Shown here: positions 1 through 7,960 of the stretch, in pieces
Layout of the letters: every line of letters starts with the position of its first letter
Position numbering within the stretch: position 1 is the first letter of the stretch
Origin: Hydrocarboniphaga sp.
Lineage (GTDB): Bacteria > Pseudomonadota > Gammaproteobacteria > Nevskiales > Nevskiaceae
Length of the DNA: 40,386 bases
Direction: 5' to 3'
Assembly (NCBI GenBank): GCA_023254435.1
Contig: JALRLM010000160.1
Coordinates: 1-40,386 of the forward strand
The notes under the pieces: generated by a model
The model's input: only the letters and a program-made list of their open reading frames with translations
Databases searched by the model: none
What the model was told of the DNA's origin: nothing
Translations under genes and position numbers: made by a program

Positions 1-1
1 C

Positions 2-1966
2 AAGCCAGCGGCGGTTGAGCCTGCGGTCGTCTGCGACGCGACGGTCCAGGACGCCGCTGAACATTACCAGGACCTGGTTCGCCAGGCGAAGGAGCACTCT
101 CGATTCTGGGAGGCCGCGCCCGGTCTGGTGCTGGCCTGGGTGTTCGATCTGACACCGGACGGCATCGTGCGCACCGACGACGGCGTGCCGCAGCCTGCGA
201 CGCCGGCCGCCGCGCGTGCGCAGGCCAGCCTCGACCGGCGGCTCAACATCGTGCTCGCGCTGTTGCTGGCGATCGCGTTGAGCTATCTGGCCGCCGATCG
301 GCTCGGCGCGTTCGGCGCGGACAGGCCGGTCGACGAAGGGCAGAAGTCCATCGCCGTGCTGCCCTTCGAGAACCTGTCCGACGACAAGGCCAACGCCTAC
401 TTCGCCATCGGCATGCAGGACGAGATCCTGACGCGCCTGTCCAAGATCGGCGCGCTGCGCGTGGTGTCGCGTACGTCGACCACGCCCTACGTGAGCCGCC
501 CCGACAATCTGCCCGAAATCGCGCGCCAGCTCGGCGTGGCCTACGTGCTCGAGGGCAGCGTGCAGAAGGACGGCGACGCCGTGCGCGTGAACGTGCAGCT
601 GATTCGCGCGGATACCGACGAGCACCTGTGGGCCGAAAGCTACGACCGCCAGCTCGACAGCATCTTCGGCGTGCAGGGCGAGGTGGCCGGCGCCATCGCC
701 CACGCGCTCGATGCGCGGTTGTCGGGCAGCGAACGCCGCGCCCTGTCGCAGCTGCCGACCCGCGATGCGCAGGCCTACGACGCCTATCTGCGTGGCGTCG
801 CGCTGCAGACGGCCTATGGCGAGTCGCGCGCCTACTTCGATTCGCTGATCGCGCTCTACACGCAGGCCGTCAAGGCCGATCCGGATTTCGCCCAGGCCTG
901 GGCGCAGCTGTCGATCGCGCGTACGCAGCAGTATTTCTACAACGACCACACCGCCACGCAGCTGGCCGCTGCCAAGGCCGCGGTCGACGCGGCGCTGCGC
1001 CTGCAGCCCGAACTGCCCGAAGGCTGGATGGCGCTGGGCTTTTATCGCTACTGGGGCGAGGCCGACTATGCGGCCTCGCTCGACGCTTACGCCCACGCCG
1101 AAACGATGATGCCCAACGACCCGATGCTGACCGAATTCATCGCGCTGGCGATGCGTCGGCAGGGGCGTTGGGACGAATCGCTGGTGCAGCTACAGAAAGG
1201 CGCCCGGCTCGATCCGGGCAACGCCGAGATCTGGATCAATATCGGCTTCAGCCAACAGTTCCTGCGTCGCTACGAGCCCGCGCGCGAGGCCTATGCGCGT
1301 GGCCTGAAGGCGCAGCCCGGCAGCGACATCCTGCTGGGGTCCATCGCGGCCTCCTATCTCGACGAGGGTGATCTGGCCAATGCCGCGGCCACGCTGGCCA
1401 GGCTGCAGCTCGACCCGGCCAAGACCCGCGTCTCGTCGCCGTATTCCCAGCTCTGGCGCATGCGCCGCGACTACGACACCGGCATCGCGCAATGGGATGC
1501 CGCATTGCAGGCCGTGCCTGAGCTGCCGGCGCTGGATCTGGCCGCGAGCCTGATCGAGCGCGGCAGCCTCAAGGCCTGCGCCGGCCGCGCCGATGCCGCC
1601 CGGGCCGACTTCCTGCTCGCCCGCGATCGCGTGAACCAGCTGCTGCGCGAAGGGCAGAACGGCTTTCTGGTGCTGACACTGGCCTCGGCGACGGCGTCGC
1701 TGACCGGCGATCACGACAACGCCCGACGCTATGTGGCGGAGCTGGTCGACGTTACCCGCGACGATGCCTTCAACCGATCCGCCGCGCGGGTCTCGCTGGC
1801 GAGCGTGCAGATGCTGGCCGGCGACGTCGAGGCGGCGATCGAGCCGCTGCGTCTGTCCTTGCAGGAGCCCGGCGGCATCACGCAGGCGGAGCTGCGGCAG
1901 GATTGCCGCTGGGATGCGATGCGCCAGGATCCGCGCTTTGCGGCGCTGCTGACGCCGGTACGCTGA
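2..1966 (+). CDS. TolB-like/TPR membrane protein, 5' truncated by window edge
   Basis: The frame is open from base 2 to the stop at 1964-1966, so the gene begins before the window. The first internal start is a GTG at 128. From there the protein shows the family signature LVLAWVFDLTPDGI, a membrane helix (about residues 38-56 from that GTG), then a TolB/FlgO-like domain beginning KSIAVLPFENLSDD and continuing through VLEGSVQKDGDAVRV. About 350 residues of TPR-like helical repeats follow, ending in the common WDAMRQDPRFAALL motif. Related proteins often carry an N-terminal winged-helix or cyclase-type signalling domain, which would lie outside the window. The likely role is as a membrane-anchored signalling or scaffold protein; the ligand is unknown. 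The roughly 40 residues before the signature are hydrophilic, where relatives usually have a membrane segment (see findings). Confidence 0.75.
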   Translation, partial: KPAAVEPAVVCDATVQDAAEHYQDLVRQAKEHSRFWEAAPGLVLAWVFDLTPDGIVRTDDGVPQPATPAAARAQASLDRRLNIVLALLLAIALSYLAADRLGAFGADRPVDEGQKSIAVLPFENLSDDKANAYFAIGMQDEILTRLSKIGALRVVSRTSTTPYVSRPDNLPEIARQLGVAYVLEGSVQKDGDAVRVNVQLIRADTDEHLWAESYDRQLDSIFGVQGEVAGAIAHALDARLSGSERRALSQLPTRDAQAYDAYLRGVALQTAYGESRAYFDSLIALYTQAVKADPDFAQAWAQLSIARTQQYFYNDHTATQLAAAKAAVDAALRLQPELPEGWMALGFYRYWGEADYAASLDAYAHAETMMPNDPMLTEFIALAMRRQGRWDESLVQLQKGARLDPGNAEIWINIGFSQQFLRRYEPAREAYARGLKAQPGSDILLGSIAASYLDEGDLANAAATLARLQLDPAKTRVSSPYSQLWRMRRDYDTGIAQWDAALQAVPELPALDLAASLIERGSLKACAGRADAARADFLLARDRVNQLLREGQNGFLVLTLASATASLTGDHDNARRYVAELVDVTRDDAFNRSAARVSLASVQMLAGDVEAAIEPLRLSLQEPGGITQAELRQDCRWDAMRQDPRFAALLTPVR

Positions 1967-1999
1967 GCCTGGTCGCTGCGCCGGTGCGCGGCGGCCTGT

Positions 2000-2005
2000 C
2001 ACAAT
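2000..2005 (+). promoter_or_regulatory. -10-like CACAAT just before the ABC exporter start
   Basis: CACAAT sits 6 bases before the ATG at 2012, and no Shine-Dalgarno sequence lies between. If it is a real -10 box, the transcript would begin at or next to the start codon and be leaderless. No good -35 hexamer is visible. The same layout precedes kdpD, mprF and the OppF-like gene. Confidence 0.3.
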
Positions 2006-2011
2006 CGCCCG

Positions 2012-3826
2012 ATGCCACGCCCGAACCGCGTTCCCCCAGCGCCCGAGCCCGCCGACGGCGCCCGCACCGACTGGCGCCTGGTGCGCAGCCTGCTGCCGCA
2101 TCTTGCGGATTATCCGGGGCGCATCGCGCTGGCCGCGGCCTGCCTGATCGCGGCCAAGCTCAGCGGCGTGGCCTTGCCGCTGCTGCTCAAGCACATCGTC
2201 GACGACCTCGATGCCAGCCGGCAGCTCGTCGCGGTGCCGCTGGCGCTGCTGCTGGCCTACGGCGCGCTGCGCTTCGTCAACGTGCTCATGAGCGAGCTGC
2301 GCGACGTGGTGTTCGGCCGCGTCGCCGAGCGTGCGATGCGCCGCGGTGCGCTGCAGGTTTTTCGTCATCTGCATGCGCTGGATCTGGACTTTCACCTGTC
2401 GCGGCGCACGGGCGGGCTGTCGCGCGACATCGAGCGCGGCGTGGCGGGCATCAGCTTTCTGCTGCGGTTCTCGCTGTTCAACATCGTGCCGACGCTGCTG
2501 GAACTGGTGCTGGTCGCGGCGATCCTGTGCGTGCAGTACGGCTGGCTGTTCGCGCTGATCACCGCGGTGTCGGTGCTGCTGTATTCGGCGTTCTCCATCG
2601 TCGTCACCGAATGGCGGACCCAGTTTGTGCGCCAGGCCAATACGCTGGATTCAAGGGCCAATACGCGCGCCGTCGACAGCCTGCTCAACTACGAGACCGT
2701 GAAGTACTTCGGCAACGAGGTGCACGAGGCCACCGAATACGATCGCAGTATGGCCGATTGGGAACAGGCGCAGCGGCAGAGCCGCTTCTCTCAGGGCCTG
2801 CTCAACGTTGGCCAGTCGGCCATCGTCGCCGGCGGACTGACCGCCATGATGATGCTGGCCGCGCAGCGCGTGGCGGCCGGCGGCATGACGCTGGGCGATT
2901 TCGTCGCCATCAACGCCTACGTCGTGCAGCTGTTCGTGCCGCTCAACTTCCTGGGTTTCATCTATCGCGAGATTCGTCGCGCGCTGGTCGACATGAGCCG
3001 CATGTTCGCGCTGCTCGACGTTCAGCCCAAGGTGCGCGATGCCGATGCCGCCGCCGTGCTGCGTGTCGGCGCCGGGCAGGTGAGCTTCGAGAACCTGCAC
3101 TTCGGCTACAGCGCGACGCGACCGATCCTCAAGGGCGTGAGCTTTGCGATCGCCGCGGGCAGAACCGTGGCCGTGGTCGGCGCCAGCGGCGCCGGCAAGA
3201 GCACGCTGGCGCGCCTGCTGTTTCGCTTCTACGACCCCGATTCGGGTCGCATCTGCATCGACGGACAGGATATCCGCCAGCTGACGCAGCACAGCCTGCG
3301 CGCGGCCATCGCGGTGGTGCCACAGGACACCGTGCTGTTCAACGACACGCTGTTCTACAACCTGCAATACGGCCGCCCCGAGGCGACGCGCGAGCAGGTG
3401 GAGCGCGCGGTCCGGCTGGCGCATCTGGATCATTTCATCGCGCAGCTGCCCGAAGGCTACGAAACCCGCGTCGGCGAGCGCGGGCTCAAGCTGTCGGGTG
3501 GTGAAAAGCAGCGCGTGGCGATCGCACGAGCGCTGCTCAAGGATCCGGCGATCCTGATCTTCGACGAGGCCACGTCCTCGCTCGATTCGGCATCCGAGCG
3601 CTCGATTCTCGCCGCCATCGACGAAGTGGCCTCGCAACGCACCACGCTGGTGATCGCGCACCGGCTATCGACCATCGTGCACGCCGACGACATCGTGGTG
3701 CTCGATCAAGGCCGTGTGATCGAGCGCGGCCGGCATGCGCAGCTGCTGGCGGTGGATGGCGCCTATGCAGCCTTGTGGCGGCTGCAGCAGCGCGAGCAGG
3801 TGCAGATGGGCGGCGCGACAATCTGA
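2012..3826 (+). CDS. ABC exporter, ATM1/HMT1 family (fused membrane and ATPase domains)
   Basis: This 604-residue protein is a half-transporter. An ABC membrane domain of six predicted helices covers about residues 25-320, and an ATPase domain covers about 345-585. The Walker A motif GASGAGKST is near residue 390, the signature LSGGEKQRVAIARALL near 495 and Walker B ILIFDEATSSLD near 513, followed by the H-loop in VIAHRLST. The segment NTRAVDSLLNYETVKYFGNE is typical of the ATM1 group, which exports glutathione-linked sulfur compounds or heavy metal conjugates across the inner membrane. The cargo here is inferred. The ATG at 2012 follows a short gap from the TPR gene. It should act as a homodimer. 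Confidence 0.88.
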   Translation: MPRPNRVPPAPEPADGARTDWRLVRSLLPHLADYPGRIALAAACLIAAKLSGVALPLLLKHIVDDLDASRQLVAVPLALLLAYGALRFVNVLMSELRDVVFGRVAERAMRRGALQVFRHLHALDLDFHLSRRTGGLSRDIERGVAGISFLLRFSLFNIVPTLLELVLVAAILCVQYGWLFALITAVSVLLYSAFSIVVTEWRTQFVRQANTLDSRANTRAVDSLLNYETVKYFGNEVHEATEYDRSMADWEQAQRQSRFSQGLLNVGQSAIVAGGLTAMMMLAAQRVAAGGMTLGDFVAINAYVVQLFVPLNFLGFIYREIRRALVDMSRMFALLDVQPKVRDADAAAVLRVGAGQVSFENLHFGYSATRPILKGVSFAIAAGRTVAVVGASGAGKSTLARLLFRFYDPDSGRICIDGQDIRQLTQHSLRAAIAVVPQDTVLFNDTLFYNLQYGRPEATREQVERAVRLAHLDHFIAQLPEGYETRVGERGLKLSGGEKQRVAIARALLKDPAILIFDEATSSLDSASERSILAAIDEVASQRTTLVIAHRLSTIVHADDIVVLDQGRVIERGRHAQLLAVDGAYAALWRLQQREQVQMGGATI

Positions 3827-3965
3827 AGCGCAAATGAACGCGAATCGGCAGGTGATTTCCTGATGCCCATAGTCGCGCTCGCGATCTCGCACAAGCCCTT
3901 CCCGGCGGTGGTTTTTTCGCATACCGTCAGTCCATAACACGAGGAGACGCACGGACTGCGTGCCC

Positions 3966-4817
3966 ATGAACCTGCTCGATTCGCTGAAGCATCTGCGTAC
4001 CGAAAATCCTGCGTCGGCCTTGCTGGGGCGTCTGGTGACGCCCGAGATCGAGGACTGGATGGCGCGCATGCCCAAGCCAGTCGGCAGCTTCGGCTACGAC
4101 CCCTGGGGCTATCACGAGAATCAGGCCAAGGTCGGGCTGGCGCTGGCCAAGCTGCTTTACGACCATTACTTCCGCGTCACCGCGACGGGCCTCGAGAACG
4201 TGCCGAGCCAGGGCCGCGTGCTGCTGATCGCCAACCACTCGGGCCAGTTGCCCATGGATGGCGTGATGATTTCGGTGGCGGTGGCCACCAATCCGCATGG
4301 ACCGCGTGCGCCGCGTTCGATGATCGAGCGTTTCTTTCCGACCGTGCCCTACCTGGGCAACGCCATGGCCGCGCTGGGCTCGGTGATCGGTGATCCGTTC
4401 AACGCTGCCAAGATGCTGGAGTCGGAGGAACTGCTGCTGGTGTTTCCCGAAGGCATCCGCGGTTCGGGCAAGCCCTACGCCAAGCGCTATCAGCTGCAGC
4501 GCTTCGGCCACGGCTTCATGCACCTGGCGATCACGCACAAGGTGCCGATCGTGCCGGTGGGCGTGGTCGGCTGCGAGGAGACCATGCCTTCGTTGTACAA
4601 CCTGCGGCCGGTGGCGCGCATGCTGGGCATTCCGTACTTCCCGATCGGGCCGCTGCTGCCGCTGCCGGCGCGCGTCTACCTGAACTTCGGCAAGCCGCTG
4701 CATTTCGGCGATTGCGTGACGCGCGAGGCCGAGGTCGAGGCGCGCGTGGGCGAGGTCAAGCAGGCGATTCGCGATCTGGTCGCCACGGGTCTGGCGCAAC
4801 GCAAGAGCGTGTTCTGA
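3966..4817 (+). CDS. PlsC-like lysophospholipid acyltransferase
   Basis: The 283-residue product has the glycerolipid acyltransferase fold. The first motif is a variant, NHSGQLPMDG near residue 90, where the usual HX4D is stretched to HX6D. The substrate-binding FPEGIRGSGK motif is near residue 160, and the later VPIVPVGVVG strand is also present. It probably transfers an acyl chain to a lysophospholipid or related alcohol at the inner membrane; the substrate is unknown. GAGGAG at 3941-3946 is the only ribosome-binding candidate. It sits 19 bases before the ATG at 3966 and 13 before an in-frame GTG at 3960, so that GTG is a real alternative start. The stop overlaps the next gene in TGATG, so the two are likely translationally coupled. 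Confidence 0.82.
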   Translation: MNLLDSLKHLRTENPASALLGRLVTPEIEDWMARMPKPVGSFGYDPWGYHENQAKVGLALAKLLYDHYFRVTATGLENVPSQGRVLLIANHSGQLPMDGVMISVAVATNPHGPRAPRSMIERFFPTVPYLGNAMAALGSVIGDPFNAAKMLESEELLLVFPEGIRGSGKPYAKRYQLQRFGHGFMHLAITHKVPIVPVGVVGCEETMPSLYNLRPVARMLGIPYFPIGPLLPLPARVYLNFGKPLHFGDCVTREAEVEARVGEVKQAIRDLVATGLAQRKSVF

Positions 4818-5845
4818 TGGCGCGCACAGCCAAGGCATCGACGAGCACCGCCGGCAAGGCCGCGAAGACGTCGGCGACATCGCCGGCGCGCAAGCGCACG
4901 CCGCGCAAGACCGTGCTCGTGACGGGCGCGGCGGGCTCGCTGGCCAAGCGCGTGATCAATCGCCTGCGCGGCAGCTGCAACGTGGTGGCGGTGGATTTCC
5001 GCCACAAGGTCGAGATCGACGCCGGCGTGCCCTCGTACAAGGTGGAATTCCACAAGCGCGACTTCGAGGAAGTGTTCCGCCGGCACAAGATCGACAGCAT
5101 CATCCACGTCGGCCGCGTGTTTCCGCACGAGTCGGATCGCCATCGCCGCTACAACGCCAACGTGCTGGGCCTGCGCAAGCTGTTCGAACTGGCGCGCCGC
5201 TACGGCGTCACCCAGGTCATCGTGCACTCGACCTACATGGTCTACGGCGCATCGGCCTACAACCCGGCGCTGCTCGACGAGGATCATCCGCTCAAGGCGT
5301 CCGAGGTCACGCCCGAGCTGGTCGACTCGGTGGAGCTGGAGTCGCTGGCCAACATCTACCTGTGGAAGCATCCCGAGCTCAACGTCACCATCCTGCGGCC
5401 CTGCAACGTGCTGGGGCCGGGCGTGCGCAATACCATGAGCATCCTGCTCACGCGCAGTCTGGTGCCCGTGCTCGTGGGCTTCTCGCCGATGATGCAGTTC
5501 CTGCACGTGGACGACATGGCCGACGCCATCGTGCTGGCCTTCGACAAGAACCGCCCCGGCATCTACAACGTCGCGCCCGAGGACTGGGTGGCCTACCAGG
5601 AGGCCGTGTCCGAATGCGGCTGCCAGCGCCTGCCGGTGCCGTCGATTCCGCCGGCCGTGCCCCGCGTGCTCAGCAATCTCTTGAACTGGAATTCGTTCTT
5701 CCCGACCTACCTGATTCATTACTTCAAGTATCCGGTCGTGCTCGACGGCAAACTGTTCCGCGACACTTTCGGCTGGACGCCCACGCGCAGTCTCAATGAC
5801 ATCTTCAGCTACTACCGAAAGCAGAAGATTATCGCTTCGATCTGA
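4817..5845 (+). CDS. NAD-dependent epimerase/dehydratase-like SDR protein
   Basis: The start ATG shares its A with the stop of the acyltransferase (TGATG), which fixes the start and gives 342 residues. The first 30 residues are a Lys/Ala/Thr/Ser-rich, probably disordered extension. A Rossmann fold begins with VLVTGAAGSLAK (about residues 33-44), where the third glycine of GxxGxxG is Ala. The HSTYMVYG strand and VTILRPCNVLGPG are typical of extended SDRs. I see no YxxxK catalytic pair at the expected place about 22-26 residues before the ILRP motif; the segment reads VELESLANIY. It may therefore bind nucleotide without classical SDR catalysis, or use other residues. Pairing with an acyltransferase suggests a role in lipid or envelope metabolism. 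Confidence 0.8.
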   Translation: MARTAKASTSTAGKAAKTSATSPARKRTPRKTVLVTGAAGSLAKRVINRLRGSCNVVAVDFRHKVEIDAGVPSYKVEFHKRDFEEVFRRHKIDSIIHVGRVFPHESDRHRRYNANVLGLRKLFELARRYGVTQVIVHSTYMVYGASAYNPALLDEDHPLKASEVTPELVDSVELESLANIYLWKHPELNVTILRPCNVLGPGVRNTMSILLTRSLVPVLVGFSPMMQFLHVDDMADAIVLAFDKNRPGIYNVAPEDWVAYQEAVSECGCQRLPVPSIPPAVPRVLSNLLNWNSFFPTYLIHYFKYPVVLDGKLFRDTFGWTPTRSLNDIFSYYRKQKIIASI

Positions 5846-5888
5846 TAGCGCAAGGCAATCGGATCTCTTAGTAAGTTCAATTTCAGCT

Positions 5889-5918
5889 ATGCGAGTCACC
5901 ATCGTAAGCTGCTCGCAT
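5889..5918. promoter_or_regulatory. Inverted repeat upstream of dps
   Basis: ATGCGAG (5889-5895) and CTCGCAT (5912-5918) form a perfect 7-bp inverted repeat with a 16-base spacer. It lies 26 bases before the dps start and before its Shine-Dalgarno sequence. It could be an operator for a dimeric regulator or a leader hairpin. It does not match the OxyR half-site pattern. Chance occurrence is possible. Confidence 0.35.
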
Positions 5919-5943
5919 CAGCAACGACTCAAGGAGTGACGTA

Positions 5944-6441
5944 ATGAGCAAGAAGGACAAGGCGTCCAAAGCGCCGAAGGTCGAAATCGGCATTTCCAAG
6001 GACGATCGCCAATCGATCGCCGACGGCCTGTCGCGCCTGCTGGCCGACGAATACACGCTGTACCTCAAGACCCACAACTATCACTGGAACGTCACCGGGC
6101 CGATGTTCAACACCCTGCACCTGATGTTCGAGACCCAGTACACCGAGGCCGCGCTGGCCGTCGATCTGGTGGCCGAGCGCATCCGCGCGCTGGGCTTTCC
6201 GGCGCCGGGCAGCTACAGCCAGTACGCTGAACTGGCGGCGGTCAAGGAAGACACCGGCGTGCCCGAGGCCATGTCGATGGTGCGCAACCTCGTGGCCGAC
6301 CACGAGACGGTGACGCGCACGGCGCGCAGCCTGTTCCCGCTGGCCGATGCGGCCGCCGACGAACCCACGGCCGACCTGCTCACGCAGCGCATGCAGCTGC
6401 ACGAGAAGACGGCTTGGATGTTGCGTAGCCTGCTGGAATAA
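5944..6441 (+). CDS. dps: Dps-family ferritin-like DNA protection protein
   Basis: The 165-residue protein has the Dps four-helix core with the ferroxidase signature spread over HNYHWNVTG (about residues 48-56) and LHLMFETQY...AVDLVAERI (about 62-82). The usual metal ligands (His, His, Asp, Glu) are all visible. Dps forms a dodecamer that oxidises Fe(II) with hydrogen peroxide, stores iron and binds DNA. The lysine-rich N-terminus ([12 protein letters not shown]) could supply the DNA contact. AAGGAG at 5931-5936 is 7 bases before the ATG, a strong ribosome-binding site. The gene stands alone, with a short inverted repeat in its leader. Confidence 0.93.
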   Translation: MSKKDKASKAPKVEIGISKDDRQSIADGLSRLLADEYTLYLKTHNYHWNVTGPMFNTLHLMFETQYTEAALAVDLVAERIRALGFPAPGSYSQYAELAAVKEDTGVPEAMSMVRNLVADHETVTRTARSLFPLADAAADEPTADLLTQRMQLHEKTAWMLRSLLE

Positions 6442-6534
6442 GCCGCCGAGGCGGCCGGTGCCGGCCCGATCGTCGACGGCAGGGCACCGGCGCCGGTTTG
6501 CGCGGTCAAACGGATTTCGCTCAGGAGCCTTGCC

Positions 6535-6870
6535 ATGAAGACGGCGACCCACACCCCGGTCCGGACGAGCTTGCGCCCCACGGTTCTGTCACGGCTGGGC
6601 CTGAAGGCGTTGCTGTTCGGGGGGCTGCTGTCGCTGGGCCTGCAGGCCTGGGCGGCCGACGAAGCTGCGACGGTGCCTGCCAAGACTGGCGAGAAGAAAG
6701 AGGCCGAGAAGTCGGCGCCCTGCGTGCAGAACACCGGAACGCGGCTGCCGTCCAAGCGCTGCCTGCCGGGCCAGGTGGTCACGGCGGATGAAATCCGCAT
6801 GACCGGCGCGAACAGCGCCGGGCAGGCTTTGTCGCTGACGGTGCCATCGGCCACCGTCAGCAATCCCTAG
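6535..6870 (+). CDS. Small secreted protein with two conserved-looking cysteines
   Basis: A 111-residue protein with a long n-region, a hydrophobic core (ALLFGGLLSLGLQ) and a likely signal peptidase site at AWA|AD near residue 40. The mature part is a charged Lys/Glu linker followed by APCVQNTGTRLPSKRC, then VVTADEIRMTG and a QAL motif. From memory, small exported proteins of xanthomonads have a similar pattern (C, TGSRI, C, then a D-L-x-x-TG segment). The TGTRLP...TADEI pattern also recalls the plug of TonB-dependent receptors, although no barrel is present. A disulfide between the two Cys is likely in the periplasm. The function is unknown. AGGAG lies about 9 bases before the ATG. Confidence 0.7.
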   Translation: MKTATHTPVRTSLRPTVLSRLGLKALLFGGLLSLGLQAWAADEAATVPAKTGEKKEAEKSAPCVQNTGTRLPSKRCLPGQVVTADEIRMTGANSAGQALSLTVPSATVSNP

Positions 6871-6908
6871 CGTCGACGATACCGCGGGCGAAACGATCGA
6901 CCGGCGCT

Positions 6909-6914
6909 TAAAAT
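6909..6914 (+). promoter_or_regulatory. -10-like TAAAAT before the OppF-like gene
   Basis: TAAAAT ends 9 bases before the ATG at 6924, and no Shine-Dalgarno sequence lies between. Transcription from it would start at or within a few bases of the start codon, so the mRNA may be leaderless. The -35 region is unconvincing. Confidence 0.4.
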
Positions 6915-6923
6915 AGGCGTCGA

Positions 6924-7940
6924 ATGAACGCCCCTTCAGCCCCGTTGCTCGCCGTCCGCCGGCTCAAGATTCACTATCCCATCAAGAGCTGGATTCCGTG
7001 GCGAGGCGGCGGCATGGCCAAGGCCGTCGACGGCGTCGATCTCAATCTGGCACCCGGTGAGACGCTGGGCATCGTCGGCGAGTCCGGCAGCGGCAAGTCC
7101 AGCCTTGCGCGCGCACTGGTCGGTCTGCAGACGGCGACGTCGGGGTCGATCGAATACCGCGACGGTGCCGGTGCTCCGCATGAGCTGACCCGACTCGATG
7201 CCAAGGGCTGGCGCCCGCATCGACGCGATATCCAGCTGGTGTTCCAGGATCCGCAGTCCAGCCTCAACCCGCGCATGCGCGTCGGACACGCCGTGGCCGA
7301 ACCGCTCAAGGCGCTGTTCCGCGACCTGTCCAAGACCGAGCGCAACGCGCGCGCCCTGGCCATGCTGCAGCGGGTTGGCCTGAGCGCCGAACATGCCGAG
7401 CGCTATCCGCACGAACTCTCGGGCGGACAGTGCCAGCGCGTGGGCATCGCCCGCGCGCTCGTGGTCAAGCCGCGCCTGCTGATCTGCGACGAGCCGGTGT
7501 CGGCGCTCGACGTTTCGGTGCAGGCGCAGATCATCAACCTGCTCATGGAGCTGCAGGCCGAGTACGGCCTGTCGATGATCTTCATCGCCCACGACCTGGC
7601 CGTGGTGCGGCATCTGTCTCAGCGTGTGCTGGTGATGTACATGGGCAAGATCATGGAGCAGGCCGAGGCGCAGACGCTGTTCCGCCAGGCCGTGCATCCC
7701 TACACGCGCGCCTTGCTCGCGGCGGTGCCGGGCGACGATCTGGCGCGGCCCGAAGTGGAGGGCGCCGCCATCGTCGACGGCGAGGCACCGAGCCCGCTGG
7801 CGCCGCCGCCGGGCTGCGTCTTCGTCGCGCGTTGCCCGATGGCCGACCAGGCCTGCAATCGCTCGGTGCCGGCGCTACGTCGCGTCGCCCACGGCGGCTA
7901 CGCGGCCTGCCATTTCGTCGGCATGGCGGCGCCGGTCTAA
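6924..7940 (+). CDS. Oligopeptide/dipeptide ABC transporter ATPase, OppF/DppF type
   Basis: The 338-residue ATPase has Walker A GESGSGKSS (about residues 53-61), a Q-loop in VFQDPQSSLNPR, the signature LSGGQCQRVGIARAL, Walker B LLICDEPVSALD, and the H-loop in IFIAHDLAVV. The C-terminal oligopeptide-transporter extension contains PPGCVFVARCP and two further Cys, and relatives bind an iron-sulfur cluster there. In known systems this subunit pairs with a D-type ATPase, two permeases and a binding protein. None of these is next to it here, so it is an orphan within this window and its partners must lie elsewhere. A -10-like box lies immediately upstream. Confidence 0.88.
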   Translation: MNAPSAPLLAVRRLKIHYPIKSWIPWRGGGMAKAVDGVDLNLAPGETLGIVGESGSGKSSLARALVGLQTATSGSIEYRDGAGAPHELTRLDAKGWRPHRRDIQLVFQDPQSSLNPRMRVGHAVAEPLKALFRDLSKTERNARALAMLQRVGLSAEHAERYPHELSGGQCQRVGIARALVVKPRLLICDEPVSALDVSVQAQIINLLMELQAEYGLSMIFIAHDLAVVRHLSQRVLVMYMGKIMEQAEAQTLFRQAVHPYTRALLAAVPGDDLARPEVEGAAIVDGEAPSPLAPPPGCVFVARCPMADQACNRSVPALRRVAHGGYAACHFVGMAAPV

Positions 7941-7960
7941 AGACGCCGCCGTCGGTCCGT

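Noticed and set aside
5846-5943. OxyR site upstream of dps
   Set aside because: The ATAG-N7-CTAT half-site pattern is not found.
6535-6870. Fragment of a TonB-dependent receptor
   Set aside because: It has its own signal peptide, ribosome-binding site and stop. No barrel or carboxy-terminal strand follows in any frame.
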